Counted from the first letter of the stretch, positions 19,456 through 28,737 are shown. The stretch: DNA of 45,497 nt from Bradyrhizobium valentinum (GCF_001440405.1 NZ_LLXX01000208.1:336-45832); one strand, 5' to 3'. Notes: a model not told the origin generated them from the sequence alone. Program-made: numbers and translations.

Positions 19456-20265
19456 ATGGACGCCGAGGCATCACCACCACGCTCGATCTCCAGCCATCTG
19501 CGCGGCGCGCTCGGCGCCTGCCGCGACGCATTCGCGCATCTTCCAAAGCTCGCGCTCGACATCGCGCTGCCGACGCTGTGCGTTTCCTGCCGCGAGCCGG
19601 TCGACGGCGAGGGTGTCTGCGCGGCGTGCTGGGCGAAACTGTCGTTCATCGCGCCGCCGTTCTGTCCGCGACTCGGCATCCCCTTTGTGTACGATCCCGG
19701 TCCGGAATTGTTGTCGATGGAGGCGATCGCGAGCCCACCGGCGTACCAGCGCGCCCGCGCCGCGGTGCGCTATGACGACGTCGCCCGCACGCTGGTGCAT
19801 TCGCTGAAATATCAGGACCGCACGGATCTGGCGCCCGCGATGGGCCGCTGGATGGCCCGCGCGGGGCAGGAATTGCTCGCAGACGCCGACGTGCTGGTGC
19901 CGGTTCCCCTGCACTGGCGACGCGGCTGGAGCCGCCGCTACAACCAGTCCGGCGCTTTGGCGCGGGTGATTTCGCGCCAAAGCGGCGTGAAACTGGTCAC
20001 CGAGGCACTTCGGCGCATCCGGGCGACCGAGCAACAGATCGGACTGTCCCGGCCGCAGCGCGCCAGCAATGTGCAGGGCGCCTTCAAAGTCGCAGCCGAC
20101 CGCATGGCCGATATCCAGGGCCGCCGCATCATCCTCATCGACGACGTGCTGACGTCAGGTGCCACGACCGACGCTTGCGCCCGGGCGCTGCTGCGCGCCA
20201 AGGCCGCGCAGGTCGACGTGCTGGTATTCGCGCGGGTTGTGGACAGCCACCGGGCTCCCATATAA
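19456..20265 (+). CDS. ComF family phosphoribosyltransferase-like protein
   Basis: 269 residues. A Cys-rich N-terminal zinc motif (LCVSCREPVDGEGVCAACW) precedes a phosphoribosyltransferase fold with the PRPP-binding loop IILIDDVLTSGATTDACARA near residues 215-235. ComF in competent bacteria helps DNA uptake; in alphaproteobacteria the role is uncertain. It starts a run of four forward genes, with glutaredoxin 44 bases downstream. Confidence 0.9.
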   Translation: MDAEASPPRSISSHLRGALGACRDAFAHLPKLALDIALPTLCVSCREPVDGEGVCAACWAKLSFIAPPFCPRLGIPFVYDPGPELLSMEAIASPPAYQRARAAVRYDDVARTLVHSLKYQDRTDLAPAMGRWMARAGQELLADADVLVPVPLHWRRGWSRRYNQSGALARVISRQSGVKLVTEALRRIRATEQQIGLSRPQRASNVQGAFKVAADRMADIQGRRIILIDDVLTSGATTDACARALLRAKAAQVDVLVFARVVDSHRAPI

Positions 20266-20309
20266 TTCAAAGACTTGTAATTCAAGAACTTGCCAAATCA
20301 GGGCGCGCC

Positions 20310-20582
20310 ATGACTGCCATTGAAATCTACACCCGCCCGGGCTGCGGCTATTGCACCGCCGCCAAATCGCTGCTGACGCGCAAGAATGCCGCGTTCACCG
20401 AATTGAGCGTAGCAACCGACCCCGCCTATCGCGCGCAGATGTACGACCGCGCCGGCGATGGTTCGACCTTTCCGCAGATTTTCATCGGCACAACCCATGT
20501 CGGCGGCTGTGACGAGCTTTATGCGCTGGACCGCGCGGGCAAGCTGGATGGCTTGCTGGCGGGAGAAAAGGCCCCCTCATGA
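20310..20582 (+). CDS. grxC: Glutaredoxin 3
   Basis: 90 residues from ATG 20310; the upstream open frame is a shadow of comF. The redox centre is CGYC at residues 11-14 after EIYTRPG, with the conserved TFPQIFIG (cis-Pro) and HVGGCDEL glutathione-binding motifs. It reduces protein and small-molecule disulfides with glutathione in the cytosol. Its TGA overlaps the next ATG (ATGA), showing coupling with the nitrilase gene. Confidence 0.95.
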   Translation: MTAIEIYTRPGCGYCTAAKSLLTRKNAAFTELSVATDPAYRAQMYDRAGDGSTFPQIFIGTTHVGGCDELYALDRAGKLDGLLAGEKAPS

Positions 20583-21457
20583 ACGCTGGCTCGACCTTTA
20601 CCGCTGCCATGGTGCAGATGCGCACCGGGCTGTTGCCCGAGCCGAGCCTCGAGCAGGGCATCGGGTTGATCCGTGAGGCCGCCGCACAAGGCGCCGACTA
20701 CGTGCTCACCCCCGAGGTGAGCAACATGATGCAACTGAACCGCAAGGCGCTGTTCGAGCATCTCGCCGCGGAGCAAGACGACCTCTCGCTGAAAGCCTAT
20801 CGCGCGCTGGCCGCGGAACTGAAGATCCATCTCCATATCGGCTCGCTGGCGCTGCGCTTCTCGCCGGAGCGCGCCGTCAACCGCTCGTTCCTGATCGGGC
20901 CTGACGGCAATTTGCTCGCCAGCTACGACAAGATCCATATGTTCGACATCGACCTGCCCGGCGGCGAGAGCTATCGCGAATCCGCCAATTACCAGCCGGG
21001 CGAGACGGCGGTGATCTCGGATCTGCCGTGGGGTCGGATCGGCCTGACGATCTGTTACGACGTGCGCTTTCCGGCGCTCTATCGCGCGCTTGCCGAAGCC
21101 GGTGCGTCGTTCCTCACGGTGCCGTCCGCCTTCACCAGGAAGACCGGCGAGGCGCATTGGCACACGCTGCTCCGCGCCCGCGCCATCGAGAACGGTTGCT
21201 TCGTGTTCGCCGCAGCGCAGGCCGGCATGCACGAAAACAAGCGCGAGACCTACGGCCATTCGCTGATCATCGCCCCCTGGGGCGAAATTCTCGCCGAGGG
21301 CGGCGTCGAGCCCGGCGTGTTCCTCGCCGAGATCGATACATCCAAGGTCGAGACGGCGCGGAGAGCCGTGCCGTCGCTGCAGCATGGCAGGCGCTTCGGC
21401 ATTGCCGACCCCAAGGCCGGCCCGGAGCATCTGCACCTCGTCCGGGGTTCGGCATGA
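20579..21457 (+). CDS. Carbon-nitrogen hydrolase, Nit1/Nit2-like
   Basis: 292 residues. The nitrilase-superfamily triad is visible: Glu in YVLTPEVSNM (about residue 47), Lys in SYDKIHMFDIDLPGGESYRE (about 117), and Cys in RIGLTICYDVRFPALYR (about 157). Close relatives remove amide groups from deaminated glutathione or act as omega-amidases; the glutaredoxin gene just upstream makes the deaminated-glutathione role attractive, but this is inferred. It is coupled by ATGA overlaps at both ends, with grxC and with the DUF1178 gene. Confidence 0.92.
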   Translation: MNAGSTFTAAMVQMRTGLLPEPSLEQGIGLIREAAAQGADYVLTPEVSNMMQLNRKALFEHLAAEQDDLSLKAYRALAAELKIHLHIGSLALRFSPERAVNRSFLIGPDGNLLASYDKIHMFDIDLPGGESYRESANYQPGETAVISDLPWGRIGLTICYDVRFPALYRALAEAGASFLTVPSAFTRKTGEAHWHTLLRARAIENGCFVFAAAQAGMHENKRETYGHSLIIAPWGEILAEGGVEPGVFLAEIDTSKVETARRAVPSLQHGRRFGIADPKAGPEHLHLVRGSA

Positions 21458-21924
21458 TCCGCTACAACCTTCGCTGCGAGCGGGGCCATGCTTTCGAAAG
21501 CTGGTTTCAAAGCTCGGCGGCCTACGAGACCCAGGAAAAGCGCAAGCTGGTGAGCTGCCCGGCCTGTGGCTCGGTGAAGGTCGAGCGCGCCATCATGGCT
21601 CCGCAGATCGTCACCCGGAAAGGTCGCGAGGCGGCCGTGCCCGCGCCGGCCGCGCCCGCGGATGCGCCGGCATCGGAATCGACGCCGCTCCTGATGGCGC
21701 AGGAGCGCGAGCTGCGCGCCAAGCTGAAGGAATTGCGCGATCACATCGTCAAGAACGCCGACAATGTCGGCGAGCGCTTCCCCAACGAAGCGCGCAAGAT
21801 GCACTACGGCGATATCGAACATCGCCCGATCTACGGCGAGGCCTCGCCAGATGAAGCGCGCGCGTTGATTGAAGAAGGCGTCGAGGTCTCCCCACTGCCG
21901 GTGCTGCCGGACGATCGGAATTGA
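21454..21924 (+). CDS. DUF1178 family protein
   Basis: 156 residues from ATG 21454, which overlaps the preceding stop. The N-terminus has YNLRCERGHAFESWF and LVSCPACGSVKVERAIM, two Cys pairs that look like a zinc ribbon, followed by a Pro/Ala-rich linker and a conserved helical domain (LRAKLKELRDHIVKNADNVG, ERFPNEARKMHYGD). The function is unknown. Its position after comF, grxC and a nitrilase is a conserved alphaproteobacterial arrangement. Confidence 0.92.
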   Translation: MIRYNLRCERGHAFESWFQSSAAYETQEKRKLVSCPACGSVKVERAIMAPQIVTRKGREAAVPAPAAPADAPASESTPLLMAQERELRAKLKELRDHIVKNADNVGERFPNEARKMHYGDIEHRPIYGEASPDEARALIEEGVEVSPLPVLPDDRN

Positions 21925-21940
21925 CGTTTCACACCCCTTG

Positions 21941-22082
21941 TCATTGCCTGCGACAAACGCGAAGCGTTTGCGCAAGGGAGCGAAGCGACGAAGCAATCCA
22001 TCTTCCTGCTTGCTGAGCCATGGATTGCTTCGCGGAGCCTGTCATCGGGCGCGCATTCGCGCGACCCGTTGGCTCGCAATGA
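21941..22082. repeat. Palindromic intergenic repeat, family C
   Basis: Imperfect long dyad with ends TCATTGC and GCAATGA and inner blocks such as GCAATCCAT/ATGGATTGC and CGCGAAGCG. It lies just after the DUF1178 stop codon and may act as a transcript end. Only one copy was seen in this window. Confidence 0.65.
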
Positions 22083-22136
22083 TGGCTAAGGGCGCAGTCT
22101 TTAAGCAGCTACCAATTTTCGTAGCAACCATTAGAC

Positions 22137-22236
22137 CCTCATGGTGAGGAGGCGCGTTAGCGCCGTCTCGAACCATGCGGCCCCATCCGGGCCTTCATCC
22201 TTCGAGACGCGCGAAGACGCGCTCCTCAGGATGAGG
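22137..22236. repeat. Palindromic intergenic repeat, family D
   Basis: Dyad with ends CCTCATGGTGAGGA and TCCTCAGGATGAGG and inner GTCTCGAA/TTCGAGAC arms. Together with family C it fills most of the 334-base gap between the convergent DUF1178 and EamA genes; no gene is visible there. Such elements are frequent between Bradyrhizobium genes. Confidence 0.65.
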
Positions 22237-22258
22237 TCTGGCAGTGCTGTAGCAACCA

Positions 22259-23158
22259 TCAAACCGCCACCAGCAGCGCTACGCCGGCCACGATCAGCAC
22301 GATGCCGGATAGTTCACGCGCCGATAATGGCTGCTTGAACGAGTAGTACGACACCGCCTGCGCGAACAGCACCTCGACCAGCGCCAACGTGCGCACATTG
22401 GCGGCCGCCGTCAGCGCAAACGCCAGGAACCAGAATTGCGAGGCGAACGCGCCCATGAAGCCCGCAAGCATTGAGGGTTTCCATAGCCCCAGGATTTTCT
22501 TGAGCACGTCGGGCGCGCGGACCAAGAGATAGACCGTCAGCACCAACGTCTGCACGAACAGCCCGAACACCAGCGTGAACGACGCCGCCGTCACAAAGGA
22601 GACGCCGGGCACTGTGATGATAGCGCCGCGAAAGCCGATCGCCGAGAGCGCGAAGCAACCGGCGGCGACCAGGCCGATGATGGTCGGCTTCAACTCCGCA
22701 AAGCCCTTTCCCCCGCCTGGCCGCAGCGCGGTGATGACCACGCCGATGGTCGCAATCATGATCGCGACCACTTTCAACAACGTCAGGTGATCGCCGAGGA
22801 AAATGAATCCGAAGATCGCGGTCTGGATCGCCTCGGTCTTCAGATAGGCCGTGGTCACGACGAACGAGCGGTCGTTCATCGCGAGCAGCATCAGACCGGT
22901 GGCGACGATCTGACTGAGCGCGCCCAGCAGCAGCCACGGCCAGAACATTGCTACTGGCCACGGCACGTTGTCGCCAGTGAAGGCAACCACCACGGCAAAG
23001 AAGACCAGCGAGAACGGGAAGCCGAACAGGAAGCGGATATTGGTCGCGCCCCAGGTCCCGAGCGGCGCTGTCAGTGACCGCTGCATCGCATTGCGCGCGA
23101 CCTGGCCGAGCGCAGCGATGATGGTGAAGGGAATCCAGAGGGAGGCGACGGAGAGCAT
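22259..23158 (-). CDS. EamA family (DMT superfamily) transporter
   Basis: 299 residues with about ten hydrophobic helices in two EamA halves, the first at roughly residues 5-140 and the second at about 150-298. It ends with a helix (LSGIVLIVAGVALLVAV) and almost no C-terminal tail. Such proteins export or import metabolites across the inner membrane; the substrate cannot be inferred. It stands alone between repeat elements, with no operon partner. Confidence 0.88.
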   Translation of the reverse strand: MLSVASLWIPFTIIAALGQVARNAMQRSLTAPLGTWGATNIRFLFGFPFSLVFFAVVVAFTGDNVPWPVAMFWPWLLLGALSQIVATGLMLLAMNDRSFVVTTAYLKTEAIQTAIFGFIFLGDHLTLLKVVAIMIATIGVVITALRPGGGKGFAELKPTIIGLVAAGCFALSAIGFRGAIITVPGVSFVTAASFTLVFGLFVQTLVLTVYLLVRAPDVLKKILGLWKPSMLAGFMGAFASQFWFLAFALTAAANVRTLALVEVLFAQAVSYYSFKQPLSARELSGIVLIVAGVALLVAV

Positions 23159-23258
23159 GGGAAATACCGGCGGAAGGCTGTCGCACCGTGCCGGTCGGGA
23201 CGGATGCGGTCAACAGGACCGGCGTCATGACAGGATTGCACGTGGTCCGAAACGTAGT

Positions 23259-23377
23259 GTCGTCCCTGCGAAAGCAGGGACCCATACGCCGTGCTCTCTC
23301 ATGTGAGCACGCATGGTAGACATCTCGTAACCCAAACAGCGCCGCGGGGTATGGGTCCCTGCGTTCGCAGGGACGAC
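23259..23377. repeat. Palindromic intergenic repeat, family B copy 1
   Basis: Arms GTCGTCCCTGCGAAAGCAGG and (right) TATGGGTCCCTGCGTTCGCA followed by GGGACGAC, each itself a small hairpin, around a spacer of about 60 bases. It lies upstream of the EamA gene. Further copies are at 29831-29990, 32165-32282 and 38524-38642. Confidence 0.85.
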
Positions 23378-23410
23378 AGCAGTTATGCGGCTAAAGTGCA
23401 GGCATCAAAC

Positions 23411-24178
23411 TCACATCCCCTCTGCCACCACCATGTAGTTCACGTCCATGTCGGACGAGATGCTCCATCTGTCGGTAAGCGGGTTGTAGATCACGCCGGC
23501 CTGTTCGGTGATGGTGAGGCGGTTGTGGGCGAGATGCTGCGCGAGTTCGTCCGGGGTGACGAATTTGTCCCATTGATGGGTGCCACGCGGCAACCAGCGC
23601 AGCACATATTCCGCGCCGACGATCGCGAGCGCAAAACTCTTCCAGTTGCGGTTCAGTGTCGAGACCACCATCATGCCGCCCGGCTTGACCATCGCCGCAC
23701 AGCGCGCAAGGAACGCGCCGACGTCGGTGACATGCTCGATCACCTCCATCGCCAGCACGATGTCGAAGCGCTCACGCACATCCATCGCCTCGACGGTGGT
23801 GCAGCGGTAGTCGATCGACAAATGCCCCTTGTCGGCATGCAGCTTGGCGGCGGCGATGTTGGTGGGAGAAGGATCGATCCCGATCACCTGTGCGTCCAGC
23901 CTCGTAAACGGCTCGCACAACAGCCCGGCGCCGCAGCCGATATCGAGGATGCGCAGGCCCGAGAGGCAGCTCAGGCTCCGCGCATTGCGATCGAACTTGC
24001 GGCAGGCGGCATCGCGGATATAGGCGAGCCGCAGCGGATTGATCTTGTGCAGCGGGGCCATCTTGCCCCTAGGGTCCCACCATTCGTCGGACAGTTTTGA
24101 AAACTTGGCGACTTCGGCGGGGTCAACGCTGCCGCCCATCGCGGAAAAGCCGGCGGATGAATTTTGCTGCGTAACCAT
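23411..24178 (-). CDS. ubiG: Ubiquinone biosynthesis O-methyltransferase UbiG
   Basis: SAM-dependent enzyme for both O-methylations of ubiquinone. 255 residues. The family start SVDPAEVAKFSKLSDEWWDP and MAPLHKINPLRLAYI is clear, followed by the SAM-binding motif ILDIGCGAGLLCEP (about residues 72-85), AMEVIEHVTDV and a late GTHQWDKFVTP block typical of UbiG. It follows the PH-domain protein gene at 3 bases, so the two are co-transcribed. Divergent from lysC. Confidence 0.97.
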   Translation of the reverse strand: MVTQQNSSAGFSAMGGSVDPAEVAKFSKLSDEWWDPRGKMAPLHKINPLRLAYIRDAACRKFDRNARSLSCLSGLRILDIGCGAGLLCEPFTRLDAQVIGIDPSPTNIAAAKLHADKGHLSIDYRCTTVEAMDVRERFDIVLAMEVIEHVTDVGAFLARCAAMVKPGGMMVVSTLNRNWKSFALAIVGAEYVLRWLPRGTHQWDKFVTPDELAQHLAHNRLTITEQAGVIYNPLTDRWSISSDMDVNYMVVAEGM

Positions 24179-24181
24179 GAT

Positions 24182-24661
24182 TTAGGTGCCGGCCGGTCGG
24201 GTGGTGATGGCGGTACGAAACGCCAGTGGGCGCGAAATGGTGGAAATGGTTTGGGTGCCCTCGCCGACGCCCTGAATGGTGACGTCGCCGTAGTTCATGA
24301 TGCGGCCGAGGATGCTCTGGTTGACGTCGACGCTCTCGACCTTGTCGAGGCTCATCTCGAAGGTCCGCCGCTTGATGAAGCCCGTCTTGTGGACGACCCG
24401 CATATTGGTGACGTCGGTCTCGGTGGTCCAGCGATGGAACCAGGCCGTCGCTGTCCAATATAGCGCCGCAAGTCCGGCGACGGCCGCCAGCGCCAGGCAA
24501 AGCAACATCAGCGCGTCGGCAGTGACCATCCGCGACAGCACCAGAAATACGATCGTCACAGTCCACGCCCCGATGGCCGGCAGATAGAACATCCAGTGCG
24601 CGTTGGTCGAATACAGCACCTTCTCGTCGGGCTGCAGGATATCATCGATATAACGGCCCAT
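24182..24661 (-). CDS. Membrane protein with bacterial PH domain (YdbS-like)
   Basis: 159 residues from ATG 24661; the open frame upstream is not supported. An N-terminal DDILQPDEKVLYSTNAHWMF is followed by two helices (about residues 25-45 and 50-70) and a bPH2 domain with TNMRVVHKTGFIKRRTFEMS and GDVTIQGVGEGTQTI. The function is unknown; homologues are small inner-membrane proteins. First gene of a two-gene unit with ubiG. Confidence 0.88.
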   Translation of the reverse strand: MGRYIDDILQPDEKVLYSTNAHWMFYLPAIGAWTVTIVFLVLSRMVTADALMLLCLALAAVAGLAALYWTATAWFHRWTTETDVTNMRVVHKTGFIKRRTFEMSLDKVESVDVNQSILGRIMNYGDVTIQGVGEGTQTISTISRPLAFRTAITTRPAGT

Positions 24662-24834
24662 ACGCCTGCCCTGACTTAACCCGCTACCACAGCAATTTGC
24701 GCCATTTCGGGCCGAAAACGAAGCTGGTTGCTTGCTCCGGACCGCGCCGCTATGTATACGCCGCTTTCGGCCCGGGCGCTCCAATTTCCGTGCGGGTCAT
24801 CTAACTTATCCTCACAGGGAATGCACGCGTCGTC

Positions 24835-26088
24835 ATGGGCCGCCTCGTGATGAAATTCGGCGGTACGTCCGTCGCCAATATCGACCGAATCCGCAACGTC
24901 GCGCGTCACGTCAAGCGCGAAGTCGATGCCGGGCATGATGTCGCCGTTGTCGTGTCGGCCATGGCCGGCAAGACCAACGAGCTGGTGGAATGGTGCCGCG
25001 ACGCCTCGCCGATGCATGACGCGCGCGAATATGACGCCATCGTGGCATCCGGCGAGCAGGTCACGTCAGGGTTGCTCTCGATCGTGCTTCAAGGCATGGG
25101 CATCCAGGCGCGCTCGTGGCAGGGCTGGCAGATCCCGATCCGGACTTCCGACGCCCATGCCTCGGCGCGGATTCTCGAGATCGACGGCGCAGAGATCATC
25201 CACCGTTTCAAGGACCGCCAGGAAGTCGCCGTCATTGCCGGCTTCCAGGGCATCAACCCGCAGACCAACCGGGTCACCACGCTGGGGCGCGGCGGTTCGG
25301 ATACTTCGGCGGTGGCTATTGCTGCCGCGATCCGCGCCGACCGTTGCGACATCTATACCGATGTCGATGGCGTCTACACCACCGATCCCCGCGTGGTTCC
25401 AAAGGCGCGGCGGCTCGACAAGATCGCGTTCGAGGACATGCTGGAACTGGCTTCGCAGGGTGCCAAGGTCCTGCAGGTGCGCTCGGTGGAACTCGGCATG
25501 GTACACAACATGCCTGTGTTCGTCCGTTCCAGCTTCGACAAGCCAGAGGATATCGACCCGCACGGCACGCCGCCGGGCACGCTGATCTGCAGCGAGGAGG
25601 AAATCATGGAAAGCCACGTCGTCACCGGCATCGCCTTCTCCAAGGACGAAGCCCAGATTTCCGTACGCCAGATCGAGGACAAGCCGGGCGTTGCCGCCGC
25701 AATCTTCGGGCCGCTGGCTGAAGCCAACATCAATGTCGACATGATCGTCCAGAACGTCTCCGAGGACGGCAAGACCACCGACCTCACCTTCACCGTTCCG
25801 GCCTCCGATTATGCCCGCGCCCGCGACACGATCAGCTCGGCCAAGGCCAAGATCGGCTATGCCCGGCTCGACAGCGCCACCGACGTGGCGAAGGTTTCCG
25901 TGATCGGCAGCGGCATGCGCAGCCATGCCGGTGTCGCGGCGCAGGCGTTCACCGCGCTGGCCGGGCGCAATATCAACATCCGCGCCATTACCACCTCCGA
26001 GATCAAGTTTTCGGTGCTGATCGATGCGGCCTATACCGAACTCGCGGTGCGCACCCTGCACACGCTCTACGGGCTCGATCAGACTTAG
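24835..26088 (+). CDS. lysC: Aspartate kinase
   Basis: Phosphorylates aspartate, the first step to lysine, threonine and methionine. 417 residues. KFGGTSVANIDRI is the N-terminal nucleotide-binding motif, VTTLGRGGSDTSAVA near residue 145 is the kinase core, and two ACT domains follow (HVVTGIAFSKDEAQISVRQI and VSVIGSGMRSHAGVAAQAF regions), which allow feedback inhibition by end products. GTG and TTG alternatives exist near the start; the ATG at 24835 gives MGRLVMKFGG, which matches the family. It begins a forward series with ptsP, prfA and prmC, although 326 bases separate it from ptsP. Confidence 0.97.
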   Translation: MGRLVMKFGGTSVANIDRIRNVARHVKREVDAGHDVAVVVSAMAGKTNELVEWCRDASPMHDAREYDAIVASGEQVTSGLLSIVLQGMGIQARSWQGWQIPIRTSDAHASARILEIDGAEIIHRFKDRQEVAVIAGFQGINPQTNRVTTLGRGGSDTSAVAIAAAIRADRCDIYTDVDGVYTTDPRVVPKARRLDKIAFEDMLELASQGAKVLQVRSVELGMVHNMPVFVRSSFDKPEDIDPHGTPPGTLICSEEEIMESHVVTGIAFSKDEAQISVRQIEDKPGVAAAIFGPLAEANINVDMIVQNVSEDGKTTDLTFTVPASDYARARDTISSAKAKIGYARLDSATDVAKVSVIGSGMRSHAGVAAQAFTALAGRNINIRAITTSEIKFSVLIDAAYTELAVRTLHTLYGLDQT

Positions 26089-26109
26089 AACGATTTTCTC
26101 TCAAATTTA

Positions 26110-26155
26110 GCGCATGGTCTGATCGCCAACGGCTGTGGTTTGGCAGATCATGCGC
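26110..26155 (+). terminator. Long imperfect hairpin after lysC
   Basis: GCGCATG at 26110-26116 pairs with CATGCGC at 26149-26155, and inner TCTGATCGCCAA pairs with TTGGCAGA with small bulges, around a short loop. It starts 22 bases after the lysC stop and has no T-run. A transcript-end or processing role is plausible. The rest of the 326-base gap to ptsP shows no gene. Confidence 0.4.
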
Positions 26156-26414
26156 TTCGCTGGCGCAGCATCGCTGCCCTGACACATACGTTATTGCTTC
26201 TGGCAGGCGTTTTGCTTGGCAAAGCAAGCCTCGATTGGCTATACGGCCTGTGAGGTGGGCGCCGCAAACTTGTGCCATGGTTTTGGCGATCCGATTCGGC
26301 CGGGATCAGGTGCCTGCGGCGGCGCCGAATGAATTAAATTTGTTGTTTTTCGTGCGTTTCACGCCAGCTACCGGCCACCCGGCGGGCTGGCCTTGCGGGG
26401 GAGGATACCAGCAC

Positions 26415-28682
26415 ATGCGGAGCGCGTCGGGAGGTCCCCGCGTCTTGTTGAGACGGCTCCGCGAAACCATGGCGGAGAAGGTCTCGGCGCAGGAGCGTCT
26501 GGACAAGATCGTGGTGCTGATCGCGGCCAACATGGTGGCCGAGGTCTGCTCCTGTTACGTGCTGCGCATCGATAACACGCTCGAACTTTATGCCACCGAA
26601 GGTCTGAACCGCGACGCGGTGCACCGGACGGTGCTGAACGCGCATGAGGGCCTCGTCGGCCTCGTCGCCAGCGAGGCGAGCCCGCTCAACCTCTCCGACG
26701 CACAAAGCCATCCGGCATTCTCGTTCCGCCCGGAAACCGGCGAAGAAATCTACCATTCGTTCCTCGGCGTGCCGATCCTGCGCGCCGGCAACACGCTCGG
26801 CGTGCTCGTGGTGCAGAACCGCGCCAAGCGCACCTATGTCGAGGAAGAGGTCGAGGCGCTGCAGACCACCGCCATGGTGCTGGCGGAGATGATCGCCTCC
26901 GGCGAACTGGCGGCGCTGGCACAACCCGGCGCAGAACCAGCGGCGCGGCATTCCCTGCACAAGACCGGCGCGATCCTTTCCGACGGCATCGCGCTCGGCC
27001 ATGTCGTGCTGCACGAGCCGCGCGTCGTCATCACCAACTACATCGCCGAAGACCTGCCGAAGGAAATAAAGAAGCTCGACGCGGCGCTCGCCAAGCTGCG
27101 CGCCGACCTCGACCGCATGCTGGAGCGCGGCGACGTCGCCGACAGCGGCGAGCACCGCGACGTGCTGGAAGCCTACCGGATGTTCGCCAACGACCACGGC
27201 TGGTCGCACAAATTGCATGAGGCGGTCGCCACCGGCCTCACTGCGGAAGCCGCCGTCGAACGCGTGCAATCCGATACCCGCGCGCGCATGCTGCGCTCGA
27301 CCGATCCCTATCTGCGTGACCGCCTGCACGACCTGGAAGACCTCGGCCATCGCCTGATGCGGCAACTGGTCGGACAGGATCACGCGCCGTCGCGCGAACA
27401 GCTCCCCGAGAACGCCATTCTGATCGCGCGCGCGATGGGACCGGCGGCGCTGCTCGACTACGATCGCAAGCGGCTGCGCGGCCTGGTGCTGGAGGAAGGC
27501 ACCGCGAATTCCCACGTCTCGATCGTGGCGCGCGCGCTCGGAATCCCTGCGGTCGGCGAAGTCCCGAACGCGCCCGGCATTGCCGACCCTGGCGATCCCA
27601 TCATCGTCGACGGCACCTCGGGCTCGATCTATGTCCGCCCCTCAGCCGAGATCGAATCGGCCTACGCCGAGCGGGTGCGGTTCCGCGCTCGCCGTCAGGC
27701 GCAGTATGCCGCGCTGCGCGACAAGCCCTGCGTCACCAAGGACGGCCAACCGGTCGAGCTGATGATCAACGCGGGCCTTGCGATCGACCTGCCGCATATC
27801 GACGACACCGGCAGCGCCGGCATCGGTCTGTTCCGTACCGAGTTGCAGTTCATGGTCGGCCAGAGCCTACCCCGCAGCTCCGACCAGCTTGCGCTCTACC
27901 GTACAGTGCTGGACGCCGCAGGCTCCAAACCGGTCACGTTCCGCACCCTCGATATTGGCGGCGACAAGGCGTTGCCCTATATGGAGACCGTGATCGAGGA
28001 AAATCCTGCGCTCGGCTGGCGCGCGATCCGGCTCGGGCTCGACCGGCCCGGATTGCTACGCGGCCAGATCCGCGCGCTGCTGCGGGCCGGTGGCGGCCGC
28101 GCGCTGAAGATCATGTTTCCGATGGTTTCTGACGTCGCCGAGTTCGATTCCGCCAAAGCGATCGTTGAGCGCGAACTGACCTATCTGCGCCAGCACGGCC
28201 ATGCGCTGCCAGAACGCATCGACGTCGGTACCATGGTGGAAGTGCCGGCACTGCTTTATCAGCTCGACGAGCTCCTGAAGAAGGTCGATTTCGTTTCGGT
28301 CGGGTCGAACGATTTGTTCCAGTTCATGTTCGCGGTCGACCGCGGCAACGCCAAGGTTTCCGAGCGGTTCGACACCATGTCGGCGCCGATCATGCGTGCG
28401 CTGCGCGACATCGTGCGCAAGGCGCGGGCGGCGAAGAAGATGGCATCGCTGTGCGGCGAGATGGCCTCAAAGCCGCTCGGTGCGCTGGCGCTGATCGCGC
28501 TTGGCTACCGCTCGCTGTCGATATCGGCCACCGCCCATGGTCCGGTGAAGGCGATGATCCTCGACCTCGACGCCAAAAAGGCCGAAGCTGTCATGATGCC
28601 GCTGCTCGACGCGCCGGCCGGCAGCGTCTCGATCCGGCAGAAGCTGACGGAATTCGCAGAAGCAGAGGGGCTGTCGTTGTAG
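26415..28682 (+). CDS. ptsP: Phosphoenolpyruvate-protein phosphotransferase PtsP (EI-Ntr)
   Basis: First enzyme of the nitrogen-related phosphotransferase system: takes phosphate from PEP and passes it to NPr. 755 residues from ATG 26415, with GGGGGAGG upstream; the longer frame to 26235 has no family support. An N-terminal GAF domain (about residues 20-165) precedes the EI core: the phospho-His motif TANSHVSIVARALGIPAVGE near residue 360, the PEP-binding domain with GIGLFRTELQFM and DFVSVGSNDLFQFMFAVDRG, and a catalytic Cys in ASLCGEMASKPLG. The GAF domain is known to sense nitrogen status through glutamine in related proteins. prfA starts 55 bases later. Confidence 0.97.
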   Translation: MRSASGGPRVLLRRLRETMAEKVSAQERLDKIVVLIAANMVAEVCSCYVLRIDNTLELYATEGLNRDAVHRTVLNAHEGLVGLVASEASPLNLSDAQSHPAFSFRPETGEEIYHSFLGVPILRAGNTLGVLVVQNRAKRTYVEEEVEALQTTAMVLAEMIASGELAALAQPGAEPAARHSLHKTGAILSDGIALGHVVLHEPRVVITNYIAEDLPKEIKKLDAALAKLRADLDRMLERGDVADSGEHRDVLEAYRMFANDHGWSHKLHEAVATGLTAEAAVERVQSDTRARMLRSTDPYLRDRLHDLEDLGHRLMRQLVGQDHAPSREQLPENAILIARAMGPAALLDYDRKRLRGLVLEEGTANSHVSIVARALGIPAVGEVPNAPGIADPGDPIIVDGTSGSIYVRPSAEIESAYAERVRFRARRQAQYAALRDKPCVTKDGQPVELMINAGLAIDLPHIDDTGSAGIGLFRTELQFMVGQSLPRSSDQLALYRTVLDAAGSKPVTFRTLDIGGDKALPYMETVIEENPALGWRAIRLGLDRPGLLRGQIRALLRAGGGRALKIMFPMVSDVAEFDSAKAIVERELTYLRQHGHALPERIDVGTMVEVPALLYQLDELLKKVDFVSVGSNDLFQFMFAVDRGNAKVSERFDTMSAPIMRALRDIVRKARAAKKMASLCGEMASKPLGALALIALGYRSLSISATAHGPVKAMILDLDAKKAEAVMMPLLDAPAGSVSIRQKLTEFAEAEGLSL

Positions 28683-28737
28683 CGAGGCTCAGTCCCGACA
28701 ACGCTGCCGCCCGCATCCGCTCCTTGAGAACAACGCC

